The notes: generated from the sequence alone by a model not told the origin. Counted from the stretch's first letter, positions 1 through 6,326 are shown. The stretch: DNA of 9,372 nucleotides from Cyanobacteriota bacterium (GCA_027592485.1 JAQCKL010000132.1:1-9372), one strand, 5' to 3'. Numbers and translations: made by a program.

Positions 1-1073
1 ATGGCAGGACGTACACCCGAGTTAAACAGGTTTGATTCCAAGAAAATTTGCCCGTCGGTAATGGAAATAACGTTGGTGGGAATGTAGGCCGAAACGTCAC
101 CCGCTTGGGTTTCGATAATGGGTAGTGCGGTCATACTACCTTCACCCATCTCAGGGCTCAGCTTGGCCGCCCGCTCCAACAGGCGAGAGTGGAGATAGAA
201 CACATCCCCAGGATAGGCTTCCCGTCCGGGCGGACGACGCAGCAGCAGGGACATTTGGCGATACGCTTGAGCTTGCTTAGACAAGTCATCGTAGATCACC
301 AGGGTGTGCTTGCCCTTATACATGAAGTACTCGGCCAAGGCCGCACCGGTATAAGGTGCCAGGTACTGGAGCGGAGCCGGGTCATTTGCATTAGCGGTGA
401 CCACAATGGTGTAATCCAACGCACCACGCTCTTCCAGCACGTTGACGATCTGGGCCACAGAAGAGGCTTTCTGGCCGATGGCCACGTACACACAGACCAC
501 ATCCTGACCCTTCTGGTTCAGAATGGTGTCGATGGCGATCGCCGTCTTACCGGTCTGACGGTCACCAATGATCAGCTCCCGTTGCCCCCGACCCACCGGA
601 ATCATGGCATCAATTGCCGTAATCCCAGTTTGCATGGGCTCATATACGGACTTACGCTGAATAATGCCAGGTGCGGGAGACTCAATCAGGCGGGTCTCAC
701 TGGCAGCGACTTCACCCTTACCATCGATAGGGCGGGCCAAGGCGTCGACCACTCGGCCTAACATCGCATCGCCCACGGGAATCGATGCAATCTTGCTCGT
801 AGCGGTTACCGAGCTACCTTCCTGAATTTTGCGGCCTGCGCCCATCAATACGGCACCGACATTATCCTCTTCAAGGTTGAGGGCGATACCAACCGTACCG
901 TCCTCAAATTCAAGCAGTTCACCCGACATCGCGTTCTCTAGGCCGTGGATGCGGGCAATCCCGTCTCCGACCTGAAGAACGGTGCCCACGTTGGACACCT
1001 GGACCGACTGGTCATACTGCTCAATCTGCTGCCGAATGATGCTGCTAATTTCGTCAGGTCTGATGCTTACCAT
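1..1073 (-). CDS. atpA: ATP synthase F1 subunit alpha (5' part; gene runs off the left edge)
   Basis: Alpha subunit of the F1 head of the thylakoid/plasma membrane ATP synthase. It forms the alternating alpha3beta3 ring and carries the non-catalytic nucleotide sites. The first 357 codons are present. The ATG at 1073 begins MVSIRPDEISSIIRQQIEQY, the usual N-terminus of cyanobacterial and chloroplast alpha. The beta-barrel domain covers about residues 25-95. Walker A GDRQTGKT is at 170-177 and the Walker B strand LVIYDD at about 258-263, followed by the conserved SKQAQAYRQMSLLLRRPPGR stretch. The window ends in SGVRPA, just before the arginine-finger region, so the C-terminal helical domain is missing only because of the window edge. 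It lies 86 nt downstream of atpH on the same strand. The upstream Shine-Dalgarno is weak (GAGCGATTCCC before ATG). No frameshift is visible. A perfect HIP1 octamer (535-542) encodes part of the segment just after the P-loop. Confidence 0.98.
   Translation of the reverse strand, partial: MVSIRPDEISSIIRQQIEQYDQSVQVSNVGTVLQVGDGIARIHGLENAMSGELLEFEDGTVGIALNLEEDNVGAVLMGAGRKIQEGSSVTATSKIASIPVGDAMLGRVVDALARPIDGKGEVAASETRLIESPAPGIIQRKSVYEPMQTGITAIDAMIPVGRGQRELIIGDRQTGKTAIAIDTILNQKGQDVVCVYVAIGQKASSVAQIVNVLEERGALDYTIVVTANANDPAPLQYLAPYTGAALAEYFMYKGKHTLVIYDDLSKQAQAYRQMSLLLRRPPGREAYPGDVFYLHSRLLERAAKLSPEMGEGSMTALPIIETQAGDVSAYIPTNVISITDGQIFLESNLFNSGVRPA
535..542. repeat. HIP1 octamer GCGATCGC
   Basis: Perfect copy of the cyanobacterial highly iterated palindrome, within atpA just after the Walker A codons. 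The flanking bases extend it to the decamer GGCGATCGCC. Confidence 0.9.
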
Positions 1074-1159
1074 GGGAATCGCTCTAATGAACCTACAATG
1101 GACGACAGAAAATCGAAATCAAATTTGGAGACAAAACAAGGTGTAGACCAGCTACAGCA

Positions 1160-1714
1160 CTACGCTGCCGCCGCCAACTGCACCCCTAAACGACGGAGCT
1201 GCCCTTTCAGACTGGCGTCAACAACCTGAGACCCCACCTGAATAATGACGCCGCCTAACAGCTCAGGATCAACCGTAATCGACAAATCGACCTGTTTCGC
1301 ACTGGTCATTGCCATGACTTGATTACGCAACGATGTTTGCTGGGCTTCTGTCAGCTCAACCGCTGCCGTTACCTCAGCCAAAACCGATTGGTTAAGCTGC
1401 CTCAGTAAGGCTTGATAGGTCTTCAGCACAGCGGGCAAGAAAACAATCCGTCCCTTGTCTACCAACAACTTCAAAAAGCTGACAAACAGAGGATGGAATT
1501 CAGCCCCTAACTGCTGCAAGACACCTTTCTTCGTTTCTCCCCCCATCAACGGGTTAGCCAAAAACGGTTGCAAATCATCTGCAGAGGCCATCAGCTCTAA
1601 AAGGGCTGATGCATCTTGCCCGAAGCGATCCGCCAGTGATTGTTCCTGGGCTAAAGCCATCAATGCCTGGGCATAGGGTTCAGCAATTTCTGAAGCAATC
1701 GTGCTACTACTCAC
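1160..1714 (-). CDS. atpH: ATP synthase F1 subunit delta
   Basis: Delta (OSCP-type) subunit, the peripheral-stalk cap that ties the b/b' stator dimer to the top of the alpha3beta3 head. The protein has 184 residues, normal for the family. The N-terminal helical domain includes AEPYAQALMALA (about residues 11-22). The C-terminal signature lies around SITVDPELLGGVIIQVGS and ends in VDASLKGQLRRLG. The start is GTG at 1714, two nucleotides after the atpF stop, with GGGAGG at 1721-1726 six nucleotides upstream and inside the end of atpF. That arrangement points to translational coupling between b and delta. This gene is called atpD in some cyanobacterial annotations. The C-terminus runs into a short alanine-rich tail (AAAA). 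Nothing appears truncated or frameshifted. Confidence 0.96.
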   Translation of the reverse strand: MSSSTIASEIAEPYAQALMALAQEQSLADRFGQDASALLELMASADDLQPFLANPLMGGETKKGVLQQLGAEFHPLFVSFLKLLVDKGRIVFLPAVLKTYQALLRQLNQSVLAEVTAAVELTEAQQTSLRNQVMAMTSAKQVDLSITVDPELLGGVIIQVGSQVVDASLKGQLRRLGVQLAAAA

Positions 1715-1716
1715 AA

Positions 1717-2235
1717 CTAGCCTCCCAACATAGCAATGCTCTTATCAATGAGACGGTGCTGGATATCACCAGTTAACCGCTCAGGCAGGCGTTCCTGCAC
1801 GTCTGCCAACGCCATATCGACAACGCGTTGTCGAAGATCTCGCACAACCCGATCTTGCTGAGAAGAAAGATCCTGAGCTGCCGATGCTTTCATCCGCTCA
1901 ATATCTACCTGAGCCTGCTCTAAAATAGCCTGGTGAGCTTTTTGAGCATTTTCTTGAGCCTGCTTCAAAATGCCTTCGGCTTCCGTTTTGGCTAAAGCTA
2001 GCTTTTGTTGTTGCTCGGCCAGGGCGGCTTTTGCCTCACTCTGGCGGCGCTCTGCATCTCTAATGGCCTCTTCAATAGTATTTCGACGACCTTCTAGGGT
2101 ACTGCCTAAAAATTTGCTGCCGAAATAAACCAGAACGCCAATAACGATAGAGAGGTTAATTAGATTTGCTTCTAGCAGATCAAAGTGAAAGCCGAATCCG
2201 CCTTTCTCTGTGGCCAGAAACCAAAGCGTTGTCAT
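1717..2235 (-). CDS. atpF: ATP synthase Fo subunit b
   Basis: Subunit b of the peripheral stalk: one N-terminal membrane helix followed by a long cytoplasmic coiled coil that pairs with b' and binds delta. From the ATG at 2235 the protein has 172 residues. The conserved FHFDLLEANLINL segment leads into the transmembrane helix at about residues 22-38 (ANLINLSIVIGVLVYFG). A charged, Ala/Gln/Glu-rich coiled coil runs from about 47 to 140 (for example AERRQSEAKAALAEQQQKLA). I chose the ATG at 2235 over an in-frame TTG at 2250 because AGGAAGG (2240-2246) sits four nucleotides before the ATG and would lie inside the gene if TTG were used. The coding sequence ends two nucleotides before the atpH GTG. 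The 60-nt spacer to atpG carries three G-runs on the transcribed strand. Confidence 0.96.
   Translation of the reverse strand: MTTLWFLATEKGGFGFHFDLLEANLINLSIVIGVLVYFGSKFLGSTLEGRRNTIEEAIRDAERRQSEAKAALAEQQQKLALAKTEAEGILKQAQENAQKAHQAILEQAQVDIERMKASAAQDLSSQQDRVVRDLRQRVVDMALADVQERLPERLTGDIQHRLIDKSIAMLGG
1721..1726 (-). promoter_or_regulatory. Ribosome binding site that fixes the GTG start of atpH
   Basis: GGGAGG on the minus strand, six nucleotides before the GTG at 1714 and lying within the last codons of atpF. It supports the GTG start and b-to-delta translational coupling. Confidence 0.8.
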
Positions 2236-2239
2236 AGCA

Positions 2240-2246
2240 CCTTCCT
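2240..2246 (-). promoter_or_regulatory. Ribosome binding site that decides the atpF start
   Basis: AGGAAGG on the minus strand, four nucleotides before the ATG at 2235. A TTG at 2250 lies upstream of this site, so it is unlikely to be the start. Confidence 0.7.
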
Positions 2247-2295
2247 GCAAATCATTAAACGGAATGTCGAACGCAACTCACCCACCCCTAAACCC

Positions 2296-2760
2296 TTAAG
2301 CAGCAACGCTTAAAAGCTTGTCCAATAAAGCTTGACTCAATGAACTGACCTGTTTCTCTAGAGCTGACAGAGCCGATTGCTTTTCAGCATCCAGCTCCTT
2401 TTGGGTTTGCTCTCGCTGAGCTTGGGCCATTTGCTGAGCCTCAGCCATTTGTTGAGCTGAGAGCTTCTGAGCTTCTTCTTGAGCCGCTACGACAATTTGC
2501 TGAGCCTGACGGCGAGTCTCCGCCAAGTCTTGCTCGTACTGAGCTGCCAGGGATTCGGCTTGAGCCAGCCGCTCTTTAGCAGTAGAACCGGCTGAAAGAA
2601 CGTAGTCGTTACGCTCATCTAGGGCTTTACCCAGGGGCTTATAAAAGACTGCATTCAAGACTGCCGCAAAAACCACAAACTGAATGGCCATCAATGGCAA
2701 AGTGGCGTCAAAGTCAAATAAGCCACCCGCTTCTTCCGCCAACAAGAAAGTCCAGTTCAT
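2296..2760 (-). CDS. atpG: ATP synthase Fo subunit b' (b-prime)
   Basis: The divergent second b subunit found in photosynthetic bacteria and chloroplasts. It heterodimerises with AtpF in the stator. The 154-residue product begins MNWTFLLAEEAGGLFDFDAT. It has one membrane helix at about 21-40 (LPLMAIQFVVFAAVLNAVFY), then the FYKPL box (39-43) and a long Ala/Gln/Glu coiled coil to the C-terminus (ALLDKLLSVAA). A GTG at 2763 directly precedes the ATG at 2760. I favour the ATG because GGAG at 2766-2769 is then five nucleotides away, rather than two. It follows atpE after a 121-nt spacer holding a strong stem-loop. Note on naming: atpG here means b', not gamma; it is also called atpF2 or atpF'. 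Confidence 0.95.
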   Translation of the reverse strand: MNWTFLLAEEAGGLFDFDATLPLMAIQFVVFAAVLNAVFYKPLGKALDERNDYVLSAGSTAKERLAQAESLAAQYEQDLAETRRQAQQIVVAAQEEAQKLSAQQMAEAQQMAQAQREQTQKELDAEKQSALSALEKQVSSLSQALLDKLLSVAA

Positions 2761-2765
2761 CACAT

Positions 2766-2769
2766 CTCC
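2766..2769 (-). promoter_or_regulatory. Ribosome binding site that decides the atpG start
   Basis: GGAG on the minus strand. It is five nucleotides from the ATG at 2760 but only two from the adjoining GTG at 2763, which favours the ATG. Confidence 0.6.
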
Positions 2770-2827
2770 GCCCTACATCGGCGCTCAAGCGCGCTCACAA
2801 AAATCTGAAATACAAAATTATCAGTCA

Positions 2828-2872
2828 GGATGCTGAGGGGACGCGGGAATAACCTTTGAGCCCTCAGCATCC
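2828..2872 (-). repeat. Perfect 12-bp inverted repeat in the atpE-atpG spacer
   Basis: GGATGCTGAGGG (2828-2839) and CCCTCAGCATCC (2861-2872) are exact reverse complements, with a 21-nt loop. The distal arm begins 12 nt after the atpE stop codon. On the transcribed strand it is followed by TGACTGATAATTTTGTATTTC, which is U-rich but lacks a solid U-run. It is likely an mRNA stability or processing element, or a partial terminator, that favours c-subunit expression over downstream genes. Confidence 0.75.
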
Positions 2873-2884
2873 ACTGCCCTCAAG

Positions 2885-3130
2885 TTAGCTAAAGGGGTTA
2901 GCGAATAGCAGCACCAGAGAAACCACCAAACCATAGATAGTTAGGGATTCCATGAATGCCAAGGTCAGGAGCAAGGTGCCGCGAATCTTACCTTCAGCTT
3001 CGGGCTGGCGAGCAATACCAGCAACGGCTTGACCAGAGGCATTACCCTGACCAATACCAGGGCCAATAGCAGCCAAACCAACTGCTAGGGCAGCAGCGAT
3101 AACAGAAGCACTTGCAATCATCGGATCCAT
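2885..3130 (-). CDS. atpE: ATP synthase Fo subunit c (rotor-ring proteolipid)
   Basis: Subunit c, the two-helix proteolipid whose oligomeric ring carries ions through Fo and turns the central stalk. The length of 81 residues is exactly typical of cyanobacteria. Helix 1 contains the glycine-packing motif GPGIGQGNASG (23-33). The polar loop is R41-Q42-P43. Helix 2 has the ion-carrying Glu61 in LAFMESLTIYG, and the protein ends in LLFANPFS. Q28, E61, S62 and Y66 line up with positions that act as ligands in Na+-type rings, but residue 63 is Leu. It is preceded by GAGG (3141-3144), ten nucleotides before the ATG. It is flanked by the longest spacers of the operon's Fo genes, both with possible RNA structure. 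It is named atpH in some cyanobacterial and chloroplast annotations. Confidence 0.98.
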   Translation of the reverse strand: MDPMIASASVIAAALAVGLAAIGPGIGQGNASGQAVAGIARQPEAEGKIRGTLLLTLAFMESLTIYGLVVSLVLLFANPFS

Positions 3131-3277
3131 GGGTCTTTTACCTCAAGTAAAAACTGTGCATGTTAGTGAGACTAGTCGATGGGAATCGGCTTTCCCCGAG
3201 ACAGCCTCTCAACCTAAGTTGAGCTACGGAGCAGTATCCATCAGTCAACAACTTTCCAACTGAACGATCTTTTTAGA
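3131..3277 (-). other. Structured atpB-atpE spacer (leader of the c-subunit gene)
   Basis: 147 nt between a and c. Short inverted repeats are visible: CTCAAC-CTAA-GTTGAG (3208-3223), GGGAA-TCGGCT-TTCCC (3181-3196) and GATCT-TTTT-AGATC (3266-3279, overlapping the atpB stop). The stems are only 5-6 bp, so each alone is weak. GAGG at 3141-3144 serves atpE. I see no clear promoter. Confidence 0.4.
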
Positions 3278-4027
3278 TCATCCATGCTCTTCTGCACCAT
3301 GCCCTTCCATCGCCTCAGCGATGTAGGCGGCGGATAGGGTTGCAAACACTAGGGCTTGAATTGCACTAGTAAATAACCCCAGCAGCATGACCGGGAGGGG
3401 CACAAACAAGGGCACCAGCAACACCAGTACAGCAACCACGAGCTCGTCAGCCAGGATGTTCCCAAATAAACGGAAACTCAGGGACAAGGGCTTGGTGAAA
3501 TCTTCCAAAATATTGATCGGCAGCATGACCGGCGTCGGCTCGATGTACTTCGCAAAGTAACCAATGCCGCGCTTGCGAAATCCTGCATAGAAATATGCCA
3601 ATGAAGTCAATAAAGCCAAGGCAACCGTCGTATTAATGTCATTGGTTGGTGCCGCCAACTCCCCAGCAGGAAGATGAATCAGCTTCCACGGCACTAAAGC
3701 ACCGCCCCAGTTAGAGACAAAAATGAACAAAAATAAAGTGCCGATATAGGGCACCCAAGGACGATATTCCTTCTCACCGATTTGGTTTTTGGCTAAATCA
3801 CGGATGAACTCCAAGGCATATTCCATCAAATTCTGAATTCCAGAGGGAATACGCTCAACCTTCCGTGTTGCGAAAAGAGAGACGACAATCAATGCCCCCA
3901 TAACAAGCCAAGTGGTGATAAAAACCTGGCCGTGGAGCTTCATCCCGCCCAATTCCCAATATAGATGCTTCCCAACTTCGAGCTCGGCGAGTATGGGTGA
4001 TAGCAGCACTGGAATCGAGTTCAACAT
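3278..4027 (-). CDS. atpB: ATP synthase Fo subunit a
   Basis: Subunit a, the membrane stator protein that forms the ion half-channels against the c ring. The protein has 249 residues. The start MLNSIPVLLSPILAELEVGK leads into the conserved KHLYWELGG stretch. Membrane helices are visible at about 34-53, 94-113, 131-150, 187-212 and 213-240. The essential arginine is R186 in SLSFRLFGNILADELV, equivalent by family alignment to E. coli aArg210. The IEDFTKPL-type segment (here ILEDFTKPL, 173-181) precedes it. The His/Glu-rich tail (EGHGAEEHG) is typical. The ATG at 4027 has no clear Shine-Dalgarno (only AGAG adjacent). A short palindrome (GATCT-TTTT-AGATC, 3266-3279) overlaps the stop codon. The gene is called atpI in some cyanobacterial nomenclature. 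Confidence 0.97.
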   Translation of the reverse strand: MLNSIPVLLSPILAELEVGKHLYWELGGMKLHGQVFITTWLVMGALIVVSLFATRKVERIPSGIQNLMEYALEFIRDLAKNQIGEKEYRPWVPYIGTLFLFIFVSNWGGALVPWKLIHLPAGELAAPTNDINTTVALALLTSLAYFYAGFRKRGIGYFAKYIEPTPVMLPINILEDFTKPLSLSFRLFGNILADELVVAVLVLLVPLFVPLPVMLLGLFTSAIQALVFATLSAAYIAEAMEGHGAEEHG

Positions 4028-4063
4028 CTCTATCTAGTTTTAAGGTTTGAGTAGAAAACAACC

Positions 4064-4096
4064 AAAAAAACGATGCTAGACTTTCATCACTGAAAG
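4064..4096 (-). terminator. Possible attenuator between atpI and atpB
   Basis: On the transcribed strand a perfect 6-bp stem CTTTCA-GTGA-TGAAAG (4081-4096) is followed, after ten nucleotides, by seven T residues (4064-4070). The gap is too long for a standard intrinsic terminator. It may act as a weak attenuator or an RNA processing site that lowers or separates atpI expression from the structural genes. The hairpin is plain in the sequence; the role is inference. Confidence 0.35.
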
Positions 4097-4106
4097 CGAA
4101 GCAGTC

Positions 4107-4529
4107 TTAATCGCGCAAAAAAGCACTCCAGAAGGTATGACCAACAAGGGCCAACTTATGGGTTAAGAATCCAAAGAAGACAGGCAAGAATTCAACTTGG
4201 TCTAACTTAAGAGAGACCAAGAAGACTAGCGCTACGAGCGCTAAACGTCCCCCCGAACTGTCTCTGGATTCAATGCCGATTTGGGCAACGTTTCTCGACA
4301 ACATCCTCAAGTAGGTTAGACCAGCGGAAGCGCCGATTCCATAGCTTAGGGCAGTCATCGCAGAAAACTTTAGCCAGATCCCCAGGCAAGCAGTAGCCGA
4401 AATCGCTACAGCTACTATTAATAGCTGATTTTGAAACCGGTAATACTCCTCCATAGACTGCTCTGAGGGAGGTGTCAATGCCGAAGGAACTTCAGCATCT
4501 GTAGTCTCTTTACTAGAGATTGTCTCCAC
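4107..4529 (-). CDS. atpI: ATP synthase protein I (Atp1/AtpI family)
   Basis: Small membrane protein that heads bacterial and cyanobacterial atp operons. In other bacteria the family has been linked to c-ring assembly, but it is not a part of the finished enzyme. The 140-residue product has a hydrophilic N-terminus of about 30 residues (EYYRFQNQLL at about 28-37). Four hydrophobic segments follow at about 36-53, 57-75, 94-108 and 111-133. The pattern GASAGLTYLRML fits the family. Assignment rests on this topology plus its place directly upstream of atpB. The start is GTG at 4529. The nearest purine-rich stretch is weak (AGGCG about 9 nt upstream), so an internal ATG at codon 26 (4454) is a possible alternative. 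A 79-nt spacer with a stem-loop and T7 run separates it from atpB. Confidence 0.88.
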   Translation of the reverse strand: METISSKETTDAEVPSALTPPSEQSMEEYYRFQNQLLIVAVAISATACLGIWLKFSAMTALSYGIGASAGLTYLRMLSRNVAQIGIESRDSSGGRLALVALVFLVSLKLDQVEFLPVFFGFLTHKLALVGHTFWSAFLRD

Positions 4530-4793
4530 TCAAATCGCCTGACTAAGCACCGACGTCATTAGCTCGGTTCCGGTCTCAATGAGAGCCATTGCCTGAGCCG
4601 AGGTCAATCATATCACGGTAACAAACGTTAATTATTCGGCTTTTCAGTTGGGGGCTCGAATCCTCTGAAGCACCCTAGGCAGTTGTTCGTAAGGCTGGGG
4701 GGCAGCCCTAGTCTTGCTTGAGGTGCGTCCTTTGGGGGGCTTCGTGACGTCGTGATTTTGCCCTTTAGAGGCTTCTTTACCATCCCTTGATGA
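4530..4793. other. Intergenic region between the methyltransferase and atpI
   Basis: 264 bp without a convincing gene. It holds the candidate atp promoter, a 5-bp stem with a five-base loop (GGCTG/CAGCC, 4693-4707), and two G6 tracts on the plus strand. On the transcribed strand there is no hairpin followed by a T-run after the methyltransferase stop. Read-through from that gene into the atp operon is therefore possible. Confidence 0.6.
4607..4615 (-). promoter_or_regulatory. Candidate extended -10 promoter of the atp operon
   Basis: On the minus strand the sequence reads TGATATGAT, an extended -10 (TGn plus TATGAT). This would put the transcription start near 4600, giving an untranslated leader of about 70 nt before the atpI GTG. 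No good -35 hexamer is spaced at 16-18 bp, which the extended -10 could compensate. This is a motif-based guess. Confidence 0.4.
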
Positions 4794-5978
4794 TTAGGAA
4801 CTCAGAATAATCAGTTGGCGACTAAGCAACGATCTGACCGCCTCAATATCTAGGTTGGCTAGGGCCATGCAATCAGCAACAGTGGTTTCTCCAGGCTGTT
4901 GATCGCACTTTTCCACAAAAGCGTATTCTGCTTCTGTCAATGCCATTGGCTGGTAGTTGCAATCCATGATGGAGCGGCTGGGCCACCCATGCATACAAGG
5001 ATTCCGTTCGGGGGAGGCTTTGAGCAGGGCCTGGTCAGACCAATCCACTGGATCGAACGGAGGTTTGGCCAAAAAGAACTCATAGTGGGTGATTTCGGGA
5101 TCTAAGACCTCGATCAGCCGGTAACGCTGGCGGGGGGAGAGCAGGGCGGCACGTTCCATCAGGTCAGGGACCTGACCCATTAACCGCTCTAGATTCCAAT
5201 AGGTTGGGTTAGAAAATCCGAGGAAATCCAGGTCACTCGAGTCGATGAGCTCAAACAGGGTGTCTACGCTGTAGTCAATCTCCTGTGGGTGGACATACAT
5301 ATCAGCGAAGCTGGCATCCCGTTGATTTTCCCAAGCCCACCGCTTTTCTTCCCGAAGGCGCAGTCGGTTGTCTTCTGGCAAATGGGCGAAAATTTGGCGG
5401 CCTACCTGAACACCATCTTTATAGTCACCACGACGATCTCCCTGTAGCAATGCGATCGCCTCTTGCATGAGGCTGATTTCCCAGCGACCGAGGGCGGCGT
5501 ATACAAAGATATGAATGATGCCACCGGGGGCTAATTTGCTGGCTAGTTTCTGTAGGCCCTTGATGGGGTCCGGCAGGTGGTGGAGAACGCCAACGCAGTT
5601 AATCCAGTCAAAGGTGCCTGGGAGTTGGTCAACATCGTAAATGCTCAGGGGTTGGAAGGTGGCGTTACTTGCCCCAGAGCGTTGACACCGTTCTCGGGCA
5701 ACCTCAATGGCGCGATCGCTTAAATCGATTGCGGTCACCTGTGCCTCGGGATTAAGGTGGGCAATATATTCCGTGCCGACCCCTGTCCCACACCCAGCAT
5801 CCAAAACCCTTACTGCCTGAGTGAGTGGCTTACGTCCCGCACAAAACGCATAGGCCGCTGTCCAGTGCCAGCGCCAGTTGTATCCGGGAGGAGGTTCATC
5901 CAGGAGGGGTTCGGGCGGAAACGGGTAGGTGTTATAAAGCTGCGCTACAGCTGCACTAACGGCTTGGGAGGAAGTCAT
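4794..5978 (-). CDS. Class I SAM-dependent methyltransferase, substrate unknown
   Basis: The 394-residue protein has a clear Rossmann-type methyltransferase domain. Motif I VLDAGCGTG is at 58-66, the acidic end of strand beta-2 is at D85 (AIDLS, 83-87), a motif II region contains FDWINCVGVLHHLPDP (123-138), and a post-motif stretch reads LAPGGIIHIFVYA. The N-terminus carries LYNTYPFPPEPLLDEPPPGY (14-33). About 190 residues follow the catalytic core, with HYEFFLAKPPFDP and NPCMHGWPSRSI as likely conserved patches. A final helix-rich segment ends LLSRQLIILSS and might be a small winged-helix-like end; this is inference. I do not recognise the substrate. The ATG at 5978 has no Shine-Dalgarno; the sequence before it is TATCTATATAT. 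The gene lies 264 bp upstream of atpI on the same strand, without an obvious intrinsic terminator between them, and is divergent from apcE. It contains two HIP1 octamers. Confidence 0.9.
   Translation of the reverse strand: MTSSQAVSAAVAQLYNTYPFPPEPLLDEPPPGYNWRWHWTAAYAFCAGRKPLTQAVRVLDAGCGTGVGTEYIAHLNPEAQVTAIDLSDRAIEVARERCQRSGASNATFQPLSIYDVDQLPGTFDWINCVGVLHHLPDPIKGLQKLASKLAPGGIIHIFVYAALGRWEISLMQEAIALLQGDRRGDYKDGVQVGRQIFAHLPEDNRLRLREEKRWAWENQRDASFADMYVHPQEIDYSVDTLFELIDSSDLDFLGFSNPTYWNLERLMGQVPDLMERAALLSPRQRYRLIEVLDPEITHYEFFLAKPPFDPVDWSDQALLKASPERNPCMHGWPSRSIMDCNYQPMALTEAEYAFVEKCDQQPGETTVADCMALANLDIEAVRSLLSRQLIILSS
5452..5459. repeat. HIP1 octamer GCGATCGC
   Basis: Second perfect HIP1 copy, inside the methyltransferase gene. 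Confidence 0.9.
5712..5719. repeat. HIP1 octamer GCGATCGC
   Basis: Third perfect HIP1 copy, also in the methyltransferase gene, about 250 bp from the second. About 0.14 copies would be expected by chance in 9.4 kb of even composition. Confidence 0.9.
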
Positions 5979-6237
5979 ATATATAGATAAGCAGGACAGA
6001 TCCGCAGAGAATCCACTTTAATCGGTCACGGGGGAAAACGAGCCTAGAAGCCACAGAGCTTGAACATAGGCGGCTCAGAATCGATACATAAGTTCATGAA
6101 TTTTCTGTCCTCGTAACGGTTTAGGGGAATAAGCCAGGAAATCGGCCCATTAAAGTTACACAGTTTTTAACAAAGCGTTGTTCGTTGACTGAATCGTTTT
6201 AATCTGAGGTTTAGCCAGTGTCTCTTGTGTAAGGGGC

Positions 6238-6246
6238 TGGTATGTT
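6238..6246 (+). promoter_or_regulatory. Candidate extended -10 promoter of apcE
   Basis: TGGTATGTT fits an extended -10 (TGn plus TATGTT) and would start transcription near 6253, leaving a leader of about 120 nt. There is no recognisable -35 at the usual spacing. A TTGACT at 6185-6190 is an alternative -35, but its matching -10 would be poor (GGTTTA). Treat this as a guess. Confidence 0.3.
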
Positions 6247-6256
6247 TCTGAGTTGG

Positions 6257-6326
6257 TTCACCAGGAATTTGGGTTCGTTCGGATCATCCATCGAGAAGTC
6301 TTTCTGAAAGCGGGTGGACTGGTGAA
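6257..6326 (+). repeat. Long-range stem in the apcE leader
   Basis: TTCACCAG (6257-6264) and CTGGTGAA (6319-6326) are perfect reverse complements 54 nt apart. If transcription starts near 6253, this stem would close almost the whole leader, leaving about 46 nt before the ATG. It could be a 5' stabilising or regulatory fold. Confidence 0.45.

Noticed and set aside
189..761. 190-codon plus-strand open frame opposite atpA
   Set aside because: It is the complement of highly conserved atpA coding sequence, and its product shows no recognisable domain.
1074..1159. TGTAG-CTGGT-CTACA hairpin between atpH and atpA as a terminator
   Set aside because: The 5-bp stem is weak and the following T-rich stretch (CCTTGTTTTGTC) is broken; termination before atpA would also be hard to explain.
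945..1229. 94-codon plus-strand frame across the atpH-atpA junction
   Set aside because: It is antisense to both genes, with low-complexity content and no family signal; a real antisense product cannot be supported.
2270..2295. G-rich run after atpG on the minus strand (GGG-TTTA-GGGG-T-GGG) as a G-quadruplex
   Set aside because: Only three runs of three or more G are present, so a standard four-tract quadruplex cannot form.
3855..4061. 68-codon minus-strand frame overlapping the start of atpB
   Set aside because: It overlaps the conserved N-terminal coding part of atpB in another frame and lacks any recognisable pattern.
4650..4674. tRNA T-arm-like stretch (GGGGG-CTCGAAT-CCTCT followed by GAAGCACC)
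   Set aside because: The loop and stem resemble a tRNA T-arm, but no matching 5' acceptor strand, D-arm or anticodon arm lies upstream on either strand, and no flanking direct repeat or integrase supports an attachment site.
6155..6173. GTTACACA...TTTTTAACA as a possible HLR1 (RpaB) site upstream of apcE
   Set aside because: Only the first half resembles the (G/T)TTACA half-site; the second half does not fit the direct repeat at the needed spacing. Not better than chance by eye.
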